From Chamaecyparis obtusa (Eukaryota; Streptophyta; Pinopsida; Cupressales; Cupressaceae): a stretch of 64,000 bases of DNA. The notes under the pieces were generated by a model. That model was not told where the DNA came from and searched no databases. It was given only the letters and a program-made list of their open reading frames with translations. Position numbers and translations under genes: made by a program. The stretch spans positions 124,001 to 188,000 of the forward strand of contig BSBK01008855.1 in NCBI GenBank assembly GCA_027943335.1, in the 5' to 3' direction. Shown here piece after piece: positions 47,245 to 57,530 of this stretch; the stretch's first letter is position 1; every line of letters begins with the position of its first letter.

Positions 47245-49247
47245 CTAGACCCTTCCTATACAAGTCACCAGAGACAAAGGAAAAGTGTAGGGATGGTGGA
47301 AGGAATGGCGTGGTGGATTTGCAAGAGGAATATGAGGTGGAAGATATGAAAAGATGGTAGGATTGTAAGATTTGTAAGCATGATAGCGTAATTCATCCAC
47401 CAGGAACTTGAAGCGAAATTTATGCTTTTTCATTTGTAAAATGGATGCTAAAGTAACCAAGGCATTAGCAAATTTGTTCTCAGCTCTAGGAATGGGCTGA
47501 AGTATAACATATATGAGATCATGCTTGAAGTAGTGCATCATTTTTTTGTAGAGAATCAACTTGTCATCTTTTATTTGAGAATCATTATTTTTGAGCAGAT
47601 TTTTATTTTTACTTTTCTTAGGTGCGGATATCACCACAATGTGGTTTTTGCCATCCGACCATTGCTCTTTTCTTTTGACGTGATGACTGTGATACTTGAT
47701 TGTTGATTCAATCTTTTTTGTTGCTAGTTCGCTGGTGGAAGAAGTAACAGGTGTTGATGCGAGATGAAATGAAGTGATTGGTTCAATAGCATTTATGTGA
47801 GGGATAGCATCTCTGGTGACAAGAGAGGTTGAGCCTATAGGGTAAGCTCCAAAAGTAGTTAGATCTAGACTTTTCATAGAAGAACCAGTGTGGTCCACTA
47901 AGGCAATACGAGGAACAAACTCATCAGACCCCACACAAGACCCATCAACCACGTCGGGATCGTTACTACAAGAATGAACCATATCAACATCCATATCATT
48001 AGTAGATATACATTTTTCTCCCCAAAGAAGTGAAGTAGAGGGAAGATCATCTCCCATGTGAGCCATAGTGTGTATTGGTGACTCATCTGTATCTATGTTT
48101 GAATTACTGAGCATGGGAGTATTTCGGGCATCTTCTCTATAGATCCACTCATGAACAACTTGTTCTTCTCTTTCGGCTTCAAGGATCACCATAGCAGAAG
48201 TGGAAGGCTTCATGTGATCAGAAGGTCTCCCATATGACCTAGGAGAAACAGGTATAGAAGAAAAGGAATCCAGCGTATATTCACCCATACCAAGGCTCAT
48301 CATCTTAAGTGTTTTCTCAGTAGAAACTAGAGACGTACTAGGATCAACAAAAGGTTCATTGTGAGGAACAAATTTTTTAGTAGCAGCAAGAGCATTGATA
48401 GCAATAGTATGGTCTCCAGGAATCACAACCTCAGTGCCATTGTATGGAAATTTGATGCACTGATGATAAGTGGAAGGAACAACCTGCATGTCATGGATCC
48501 AAGGATGACCCAAAATAATGTTATATGCGAGTGGGATGTCCAATACTTGGAAGCTAATAGCTTTTGTGATAGGGCCCACTCGGACAGGAAGCGTGACAAG
48601 ACCTTTGGAAGATCTTTCCACTTCATCATAAGCTTTTATAGTAATCTTCTTCTTGGAATCCACAACCAATTCTGACAAACCCAATTGTTGTATGACATTG
48701 AAAGAAACAATATTTAACCCTGCACCATTGTCTATCAGGACTCGGCGGACTCAGGTATTGTAGACTAGAACTTCAATGTGTAAAGCTAGATTATGCGGGT
48801 GAGCAATAGATATGTCATCTTTTGCAGAAAAGGAGAGAAATAGCGGAGATGAAATGTGGTTGACCATAGCCTAAAATTGATTCAGATCAATGTCATTGGG
48901 AACACGTGTTGTACGTAGAGCCTCATCAAGAATCTCTCTATGCGAAGAGGATAATCGAAGCAACTCAAGGATAGATATCTGTGCTAGTATCTTTTGCAAA
49001 TGTTGGACAAGATCATAGCTAGGGGTGGATGAAGGAGCCACTTGTTTGGAAGGAAAAGCTTGCTTGGGATCTTGCATAGTTTTAAGGACAATCTTGGCTT
49101 GCCCCCTAGTAATAGCATTCAGTGTCTCACTTCAGGAAGATGAACTACCACGTGTTTGCAAGACTAACTTTGGCTTACCATGACTGGTGTTATTATCATC
49201 TTGAGACCTCATCATTAGAACACTCTCAACGAACTCTACCATGTTAA
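47245..49247 (-). pseudogene. Gypsy-5 protease, spacer and RNase H tail
   Basis: From about 49240 a frame with one stop near 48870 leads into protease (RRVLIDNGAGLNIVS, catalytic DNG in place of DSG/DTG, near 48740) and a long open frame (48684-47245, 479 codons). This holds the protease C-terminus (YNIILGHPWIHDMQ), then about 250 residues of Ser/Thr/Asp-rich unassigned spacer. It ends with a block like the end of an archaeal-type RNase H (DDKLILYKKMMHYF, PRAENKFANALVTLAS) and KFRFKFLVDELRYHAY. The reverse transcriptase and first RNase H that should lie in the middle are missing, and the frame crosses the gap uninterrupted. The deletion is therefore in frame, or the fused frame has been kept. 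Confidence 0.82.
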
Positions 49248-51208
49248 TCACAAGTGTATTAGAAGGATACATGTAATTGATCTTTGCATATGATTCTTCT
49301 TATGTGTTTGAGAGGTTTCCCTGTTATCATGCTTGGGTAGAGGATCTTTGAAAGCTATGTGATCAAAATTTTTAGTTAAGCCATCAGTAGAGATTGTGTC
49401 GTTCTCAATAAGATCCTGAATATCATCCTTAAGCCTAAAACAATTATCTGTTGGATGTCCCTTATTTCTGTGATAATGGTAGTAATGATCCTCTCTCCAC
49501 CAATCAGGCTTATTTATCGAATCCCAGTTACCAAGTTTATCAGGAAGCGTAAGATATCCATTGTCAACCAAAGTCTTAAGGATCACATCGTAAGGTTCTG
49601 CCAACTTGGTATAGACTCACTTTCGAAATGACTTCTTAGGCTTATATATATATTGAGGTTTAGGAGCATTATGAGTGTTTCTAGCTTCTTGTTTTTTTTC
49701 TACATAGATAGTGTTGGAGAGATTAAAAGCGGGCTCTTTAACTTTAGGAGCATCAACAACCCCATCATTAACAACATACTTGTTCTTATTCCAAGGTTTT
49801 TTCTTGTCTTTACCATTGCCTTTAGCATCTTTATTAATAACAATATCCCCTTTTCTTATAGCTACATCCTCAATCCGATATGCACTTTCAACCATGTCAT
49901 GGAAGGAGGAGAACAGTTGCTTCCTTAGATCATAGAATAGCTCAGGCACAAGTGTGTTGACGAAAATGTCAATCTTTTCTCTTTCGGGTAGCTGACGAGG
50001 ATATCGAGAATACAATGACCTCCAACATTGTAAGTAAGTTGCAAATGGCTCACCTTGATGTTGTCTTAGATTACCGAGATCTATCACAGTGACAGGTTGT
50101 TAGATGTTGTAAGAGTACTACTGGGTAAATCACTGAGCTAACTCATCAAAAGTCTTAAGTGGTGGTGTCAATTTCACAAACCATTCCAAAGCTTGGCCTC
50201 TTAAGCTTCGAGGGAATAAGCATAGAAGATATGTGTCTTCATGAAGAAAGTCCATACTAAGAGCATAAAAATGACACACATGGTCATGAGGGTCACCATT
50301 TCCATCATACTTGTCATATTTAGGAACCTCAATATCCTTAGGAAATGGGACCATGTATAGATCTTTATCAAAAGAAGAGCACAAATTGATTCTACAAAAG
50401 AGACCTTTGGAGACTCTCTTTCTAATGCCATTTGGGTAAGGTGTTGATTTGTCTGACGTAGTTCTTCCTGAAGGACTTCCAATTTAGTTGGTACTCTTTG
50501 TTGGACAATTTGTCTAACATCATAGCCGGGAGGAAGCTTGTATCCTCTAGAAGTCATATATTGAAAATATTGATCACCATTACGCTCTAAAAGCTTATGC
50601 ATCATTCGTTGGAAATCCACATCTTGTTCACATCTCATAAGATCCTCACTAGAAATCTCATCATTAGCCTCTGCCTCATGTTGAGAGGGAGGAGGTCTAG
50701 GTGGTGAAGAAGGCATAGCAAAAGTTGGCCTTGGAGGAGATCTTGGTGGCGTGTTGTTGTCATTGTTGTCATTGTTAAAAAGAGGTCTATGCTCATGATT
50801 ACTAGTCTCAGGTTGCTCATGAAATGTCCCTCTATAAGCCATGCACCTAGTAGCATCCATCCTTTGTTGATTGTGTTCTTTGTCTAAGCGCGCTTGATTA
50901 TCCTTATGCTTAAAGTGTTCTTGCAAGAGTTGAAACTTTTCTTGTTCAGTCAAAGTGAGTGAGACACTGTCTGTGTTTTTGGGGGTCTTGAATGCGGAAA
51001 AGAGGAAACCTCCTTTATACCATGGTGTAGCCTTAGAATTCTTAGATTGGTCAGAACTAGAACTGTTGTTGCTAATGGGTGCTTTTGAACGTCTAGTTGG
51101 AGAAGGTAACTGTGTATAATTGAATGGAGGATGACTCTCCTGCTCAAATTGAGACCGAGTTGTAACCGGCATGAAAAGAGATGTTGGTTGACTAATAGAA
51201 TGAGACAA
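49248..51208 (-). pseudogene. Gypsy-5 gag
   Basis: Starts at ATG 51208 (MSHSISQPTSLFMPVTTRSQ). A Ser/Pro-rich N-terminus with a coiled-coil-like Gln/Lys stretch (EQEKFQLLQEHFKHKDNQ) and a Pro-rich tract leads into a helical region. After a shift near 50390 comes the gag core (PKYDKYDGNGDPHDHVCHFY, FPRSLRGQALEWF, then LGNLRQHQGEPFATYLQCWR and SAYRIEDVAIRKG) and a single-knuckle region near 49510 (YHYHRNKGHPTDNC). Two stops lie near 50105-50120 and one near 49618. The core resembles Athila/Tat gag in order and spacing. There is a shift between this and the protease frame. Confidence 0.83.
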
Positions 51209-53684
51209 AGTTTCTTAGATTTGAGATAAGCAAAGCTAATAAAGATCACTTGTCAAAGTAGAACAATAGAGAGATGGCTCATCAAAAGTGCTCAAGCACT
51301 TACAGCAATCAATTGACTAAAGCTGAGCAATGAGCAAGAAGCTCAATAAGCAAGTAGCTAGAGAGGTAACCGTGATGCGACAAGTGATCAAGAGTAGCAT
51401 TCGTTAAACTCAAACCCAATAGTTTTAGCTCATTTGTTTCAGTCTAGAACAAATCTAAGCATGTAGGTAACAAACCAATTTCAAGTAAGAATAGAAAAAG
51501 ACACTCTACGACAGGTTAAAGTGTAATTTTAGCCACTCTGAATTGTAGCAATGACAGGACAGCAAAAAGATTCTGGGCGATACTTTCCAGGCAGACAGGG
51601 CGATACTTCTCAGTTCGGGCAATACTTCGCTTTAAGCTAGGTGATAGACTATAGTATGGTTGGGTGATAGACTCCAGGCTAGCAGGGTGATAGTCTAGAA
51701 GGCATGAACTATCGCGCGATATACCTCAGCAAAGCGCGTGATAAAATAGCAGGGCACGAACTATCGCACGATATTTCTCAGTAAGGCGTGCGATACTATT
51801 GCAGATTCATATGACTTTTTGACCAGTGAACATAAAATTCTCAGTTTTAAAGCATTTTGATCAAGTTCAAAGGTTGGATAGTGCAATTTCTTAGTTTGAC
51901 AAGTAGTAATAGTAGATAAAAGATAGGTTTGCAAATAGTAGGTGATCAAACATGTCATAGAACACTTGAAACAAGGGCAAAAGCAACCTTGCCAAGACAA
52001 GCACTTGTGATATCAAAATAGAAAACCTTATGAATGCTACCATGTGTTTGAATGTTGAAAACATTTACACGGGCATAGCACAATCAAAGATAATTCAAGA
52101 AATTACTACCTAGAAGGACAAGGCTCATTACTTAGCAACGTGGCCCATAACTTGATGCTCCTTTGCCTCACACCAAGTGGTTGCCCACAAGAGATATTGG
52201 CATTGTCATGGAAGTGTCAAAAACACAACCAAAGGAATACATATGGTGAGTATCTTGGGGTGATCCGGGTAAGTCCACTTGGATCAATCCTTGCACCAAG
52301 AAGCTAAGCGGCTAAAAGAAGGTGGCCTCTATCTAATGGTTCATAGTAAGGGTTTCTGTTCATAGCACCCCTTTTGCTCCTCATAAAGGACTAGGACCTT
52401 GTGGCCTCAAGAGTACCTTAAGCATTCTTGCTTAATGCTTTCCTCATGGTCACAATCCCACAAGTTACTCACATCAAGCGAAGATAAGTACTATGTCTAC
52501 CAAGGTTTTGTGTCCTCGATAGCCTTGAGATTATAGTGAGTTGGAATCACTCGCCACCAAGGAAAATGATGACAAGGTTGTCCCCACTTGGGTCATTCCT
52601 CTTGATTTCTCAAGAGAAGGCCTGCTAAAGGATCCTAAGCTAAACAAAGAGTGGATTAATTCTTGAGGTTCAAGGTTTTTGGTTCACCACAAGGGTGAAG
52701 AGCATACTCCCCTATCTCAAGAATCTCTCCCAAACACACCAAGCAAAGATTCAATTACCCCCTTGCTTTCAAAATCCCAAGATGGGTCAAGATTTCTATT
52801 TCACCACAAGGGTGAAGAGCATACTCTCCTACCACCTCAAAATTTCTACAACAAGGTATTAAGTGCCTATGAAAGGAAACAACTAGTATATGCCACACTT
52901 AATAAAGAAAACAATTAAACAAGCACTTGATTTGGTTTTTATGCTTAGGGAAGCCCTGCAAAAACCATTAGTAGCCCTCTTTGACATGCGATTTTAGCAA
53001 ATTTCAAGCAAGAAGCACCTACAACCACAACTTGTTAGACCAACAAGAGTTAGGAGAATCAAAATCCAAAATCTAACAATGATTAGTACATGAAAAAAAT
53101 CAGATAATGTGCAAAAATAACTGATCAAATGATAAAATCTAAAAATGAAACCATCATGGTTGGATTAGGCTCGGAAAGACCTTTCCAATGATATATCACA
53201 CTTAAACTTTTGATACCATTTGCAAAATTTCAAAAAAAAAATGGGCACCCATTTTCCGTAGTGGCACGGATTTGAAAACACTAAAAATTTTAGAAAATTT
53301 CAAAAAGATAGCTAAGAACCTAAAACTTGCAAGATGGATAAAATAACTCAAAAATAGGTCACTGCCAGGTACAGACATAGTATCGCGCAATACTTCGCAT
53401 TATACTGGGGCGATACTTATCAGTCCGCGCGATATTTCACCCGACACCAGGTGATACTTTGCCCGAGACCAGGCGATATACTCTACTATAGCCAGGTGAT
53501 ACTTCTGATAGGCGAAGTATCACACGCGCATATAGAGGTATATCACATGATACTTCTGAAAAGTATCACGCAATAGTCTGAGACAAAAAAATAGAGACTA
53601 AAAATTAAGCTAAAAACTTGCCGAAAAATTGACGAAAATTAATAAAAATGCAGAATTTAAAGGACAAAGTCTATCTACTTTGCA
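51209..53684 (-). other. Gypsy-5 leader with CG-rich repeat blocks
   Basis: About 2.5 kb between primer-binding site and gag. It contains two blocks (51560-51810 and 53375-53580) of recurring GCGATACTT-type motifs that are richer in CG than the surroundings, and a pair of TTCACC-ACAAG-GGTGAA hairpins at 52683-52699 and 52800-52816. The 79-aa plus-strand frame at 52679-52918 crosses these duplicated phrases and has no recognisable motif. Confidence 0.6.
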
Positions 53685-53699
53685 CCACGGTGGGTGCCA
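53685..53699 (-). other. Primer-binding site (Gypsy-5), not tRNA-Met type
   Basis: On the minus strand TGGCACCCACCGTGG lies a few bases after the 5' LTR. TGGCGCCCACCGTGG-like sites are known from Tat-branch gypsy elements. I cannot name the tRNA from the sequence. Confidence 0.75.
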
Positions 53700-53703
53700 A
53701 AAA

Positions 53704-54660
53704 TGTGTGCTATAAATGTGTCACACTTCTATGGATCATTACATGTAAGGAAACTCAAGAATGAGCCCTCACAAATCGATCCATAGCTCCCTAGGCATGG
53801 AGTGCAAGGGTTTTTAAGAATGCTCTCAGCTAGAGCTATTTAGCCTATAACCTTGCTAGTAAACCATGCAATGGGAGATTCAATGAAGACAAGGGCAAGA
53901 ATGCCAATATCCTCAAGAATCAAGAATGAAAATGCAATGCAATTCTATGCTAGAAATGGAAATGCAAGCTAAGCTATGAAAAGAAATATGCAAGTGTTAC
54001 AACCCAAGCTAATTAATCTATGTGAGCTAATCTAGAGCATAGAAATGAACCTAATCTAAGAAAGCATAAATATGAAGTTAAGCTAAGAATCCAAGAATGA
54101 GATGTAGAATGCAAGAATGAGATGTAGATGCTAAGAATGCTCCAAATCTTCAAAAACTCCAAAGTGACCTAGAAAACCTGCAGCATAAAGTTAGCATAAA
54201 AAGTTGAGGATCTAGAATGAAGAAGAGAGCTCTCCTTTTAAAGGAAATGAGAAGGAATGAACAATGGAGATTAAGAGGCAAAAGATTTAATCAACGGTGG
54301 AGCATCAAAGAGGAGCAATCCATGTGCACAAGTATCCTCCAATGAGAAAATAGGAGTTGACTTTTGTGTCCATATGAGACAAAAAGTGCTTTTACCCTTT
54401 TTATAAAATAAGAATAATGCTTTATTTGTGCAACTTAGGATAAGAGGAAAAGTGGGGGGCTTTTTATTTATTAAAAGGGGAGGAAATATTCCTTTTAAAT
54501 AAATAAAGACTTAGGATAAGATGGTTAGCCCAAGGAAAATAATCGAATAAATGATAGAGCTAGGATTTGATCAAGAACAAGCAATTTATGATTTAGCAAA
54601 AGTGCTAGCAAGGGGCTAATAGTCTAGGTGACCATTTCTAGGTGTATACAACTTCAAGGT
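53704..54660 (-). repeat. Gypsy-5 5' LTR
   Basis: 957 bp, colinear with 44186-45132 and followed by the ACTTC duplication at 54661. Confidence 0.94.
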
Positions 54661-55219
54661 CCTTTTTCCTTATGTTTTGTCTCTTCTTATGTAGTTGCAC
54701 CCCATAATCATCAGGTAGGTTGGTCTCTCTAATCTTTTCCACCATACCTTTCCTATTGGTAATAGGGTTCTTTCCCTCTTTTAGCCTCTTATCCTACACA
54801 AGCTTTGACCATATGAGGGTAGCTCCACTCATCCTTGAGTTAGCCACTCTAACTCTTCAGGCTTCACTAATGCCTTCAAATTCAAAATGGTTTTCCATGC
54901 CTTCAATCCATTCTATGATTGACTTTGCTTCCAGATTTCCACTAAAAAATGGTGTTCCTTCCAAAGAATTTCCACTCATGGCCTTCAATGCTTTCAAGAA
55001 AGGTTATTCTTCCAACACAGGGTCTAGTTTAGGGACTTTGTCTTCCTCTGCCACTAATTTTCCTTTTTCTTCTGAGTCTTTCACCTTCTCACTTACTTCT
55101 TCTATCTTAGCTTGTACTTCATCACGCTTAGTTGGCATTTTTGCTAGTTATTCTCTGAGGAGTATATTCTCCTCTTCTTGATCTTCCACCTTCTTGGCCA
55201 ACTGTACATTTGTCACCAT
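54661..55219 (-). pseudogene. Gypsy-4 gag, N-terminal part
   Basis: From ATG 55219 on the minus strand (MVTNVQLAKKVEDQEEENIL), a coiled-coil-like charged N-terminus is followed by the gag core (IEWIEGMENHFEFEG; MSGATLIWSKL) and a Lys-rich end (HKKRQNIRKKDLE) that continues at 44185 across Gypsy-5. There are at least four stops. The plus-strand frame 54720-55181 is the antisense of this gag. Confidence 0.83.
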
Positions 55220-55282
55220 CCTTGAAGAATCTACCAACTTAGTTAAATACAACATCAATTATCCTCTAGCCAAATATTTTAG

Positions 55283-55294
55283 GCTTTGATACCA
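55283..55294 (-). other. Primer-binding site, initiator tRNA-Met type (Gypsy-4)
   Basis: On the minus strand TGGTATCAAAGC, 11 of 12 bases of the usual site, three bases inside the 5' LTR. Confidence 0.8.
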
Positions 55295-55297
55295 ATT

Positions 55298-56949
55298 TGA
55301 TAGGGTCATACTAGATTTCACTCACTTGTTAGGACAAACCTAGGTTCCTAACTCACTACCTCCCCAATTCCTTGATCAGGGATTCAACAAGGTGCTTCCT
55401 TGTCTCTTAATAACTTTAAAAATGTCCTCAATTAGGGAAAACTACTCCCACTCTCCTAGGTGACCTATCAATTGCAAACACACCTTCCCATCTCATGCTC
55501 ACTTCCATTCTTCCAAGTGTACTCTACCTCTTAAGAAAGTGGTAAATCTTGCAGGGGAGTGGAGGTAATTAAATTCTTCCCTTTATTAAATTATTGACAC
55601 ATTTTACCAAGATCTTTTCAACTCTTCCTTATCGATCTCTTCAAAGTCTCTATTTTGTCCTTGTAGCCCTTGAGCCCCCAATTAGGTCTCCTAATATGGG
55701 TTTTTAGGATTTATAGAAAAATGTTGTTGAAGGACCTACCAAATGTTTTTTGGATTCTTCAATCAATTAGGAAACCCTGAGATATTTTTTGGGTCTTGGG
55801 TTTCTAAGCCTCCCTACAGTAACCTATCTCAACTAGGAGGCTTTAATGAGGGTTTTGGTGGTTTCTAGGAGATATCTATTCATAGGAAGGAATTTCTTGA
55901 AAAATGGATTGGCCAAGCCTCTAGATCTTCATCAGGACTCTTCTCATCTTGCTACACATATCTAATGTCTTGGATTCAGTCTTCAAAGTCACCCCTACAA
56001 GTAAACTTACAAATCACTTCCTTGTTCCTAGTTGGGCAATGTTTGTGCTCACCTAGGGTAAGGTAAAAAATATAGCTAGAATCATATTTTGAACCCCTAC
56101 TTGCATATGTAAAATTTAGATTGACTCCATTCCCATGTCCCAATAGGATGTGATGAACACATAGTGGGATTTTATGGGGGAGCCATTTTTCCACACATTG
56201 CTATATATAAGCCAGTGAACTGGCTAAAACAAAAGATTACACCAAAGCTACTAAAACTGTATACATATGGAAAAATAAATATAGAACTAAACAAAATGAT
56301 TATACCTAAAAAATTCCTTCAATGCAATAAAAACCCTAATCCATTATCCCCTCTTGGTGCAATGAAACAATGACTGTGTCCTAACTGTCTGTGACAATAT
56401 TTGTTTTCTTAATGCCAATAATTACAAAAGTTCTGCAACCTTGGGATTTGAGCCTTTTGGAGTTTAAATATATTTTTCCAATGTGTGTGGGTGGTTAGGA
56501 CCTAGGTAATACCTAATTATATCCTTTGGTCTCTTTAGGAGAAAATTTGTCATGCAACTTTGCAAAGTTGCAAAAGTTGTCATGACAAGTATTTAGCAAC
56601 TTTTGAGCTCAACTTTGTCCTAAGTTCTCTTACTCACTTCCAAACCATTTGTTCCCTAGGATGTTATAAAAACACTTCTAAGGCTTGTTTAGGATTAGTT
56701 TATCCATTTATAATAATTTTGGGTTCTATTTCACCCTTAGGCCTTTTTTTTATTTCCTAGGATTATACTAGCCATTTGGCTCTCATCCCAGACTTTACTA
56801 ACTCAAACCAAAACTAGCCTATCTAACTAACTACACCACATCACCTAGAATCTCTTGGAGACTTTATTAACTCCTTGATCTAGCTAGGATTATTACAAGC
56901 CAAAAATAGGGTAGGCCACTTAGCCTAGGTCCTAGGTGCTCTTGCACCA
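55298..56949 (-). repeat. Gypsy-4 5' LTR
   Basis: About 1,650 bp. On the minus strand it runs from TGGTGCAAGAGCACCTAGG to GACCCTATCA, next to the primer-binding site. The TATATATA region at 56202-56209 is a candidate promoter. It is alignable, in inverted orientation, with 57531-59151 along its length. The outer boundary is set by that comparison. Confidence 0.82.
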
Positions 56950-57530
56950 ATAAGTTGATGCAAGTATTACATACAAAATTATTACTGATTAAGTGTGTAA
57001 TCAAAATTGTAAAATATCTTAACTGAGTGGATCCTAATAGGTCTTATGTTGTAAATTATTTAACATGGTATGTCTCTTATATTATAGTTTTAAAATCCTT
57101 TAGCAAGGTAGATATAATTTGTCTTTAGACTCTTAACAAAGTTAATACTCTTAATGGGGTAAGGTATAAGAAATAGCTAACATTGTAGCTCTAATCGAGC
57201 AGAGTTTTTACTGTAGTAGAGAAGTTTTGTGGGTGTCATCCCCACCACAAATTTTTCCTCTAACAAGGATTTATGCAATACCAAAAACATTGTGTTATGA
57301 GTTGTTTTTCATGATATTACTTTATAAGTTTCATGTTGTTATATGCAAAGTTATGAATTCGGTGAATGGTAAAGAAAGTTAGTTAAAAAGTTTTATAGTA
57401 CTAACTCACCCCTCCCCTCTTAGTACTTAGATTTCCATAATTAATCCAACAATTAGTATTAGAGATAATTCTCTTATTTTGAAGTTTAACCACTTAAGAG
57501 GAAAGATATGAAGAGAAGGAAAGATATAGT
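56950..57530 (+). repeat. Copia LTR 3' part with degraded primer site
   Basis: Phrases typical of copia LTR ends here (AACAAGG, ACCCCTCCCCTC) run to ATTAATCCAACA at 57451. TAGTATTAGAGA at 57454-57465 looks like a decayed TGGTATCAGAGC. About 65 bp of leader follow. A C-loop hairpin lies at 57397-57427 with an 8-bp perfect stem. The 5' part of the LTR and the element body are missing. Confidence 0.68.
57397..57427 (+). other. C-loop hairpin near copia LTR 3' end (fragment)
   Basis: AGTACTAA (57397-57404) pairs perfectly with TTAGTACT (57420-57427) around CTCACCCCTCCCCTC. It lies 24 nt before the inferred LTR end. Confidence 0.6.

Larger units (their letters stand above)
44186..54660 (-). mobile_element. 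Gypsy-5: Tat-like gypsy derivative lacking reverse transcriptase and integrase
   Basis: 10,475 bp, bounded by perfect ACTTC duplications (44181-44185, 54661-54665). The LTRs of 947 and 957 bp differ by about 2% by eye over 400 bp, the least in the window. Minus-strand order: 5' LTR, primer-binding site, a long 2.5-kb leader, gag, protease, a long spacer, the end of an extra RNase H-like domain, 2.1 kb of non-coding DNA, polypurine tract, 3' LTR. Protease with DNG and the RNase H end PRAENKFANALVTLAS point to the Tat branch of Ty3/gypsy. The reverse transcriptase core and integrase are absent. Three or more frame disruptions remain. Confidence 0.9.
41370..56949 (-). mobile_element. Gypsy-4: Ty3/gypsy remnant, split by two insertions
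   Basis: Minus-strand element. It has a 5' LTR at 55298-56949, a primer-binding site at 55283-55294, gag at 55219-54661, then gag C-terminus, knuckle and protease at 44180-42940, and the very start of reverse transcriptase at 41455-41370. The gaps are Gypsy-5 (44186-54660, perfect duplication) and a Copia-B-family solo LTR (41456-42939). Joining the three coding parts across the insertions restores the normal gypsy order. The rest of pol and the 3' LTR are missing or lie in sequence I cannot assign, so it is truncated. Confidence 0.85.

Noticed and set aside
52679..52918. 79-codon plus frame with internal repeats as a small protein
   Set aside because: Its repetition comes from a duplicated hairpin phrase in the Gypsy-5 leader, and it is antisense to the element.
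54720..55181. 153-codon plus-strand frame
   Set aside because: It is exactly antisense to Gypsy-4 gag, which has recognisable motifs and joins to 44185; the plus frame has none.
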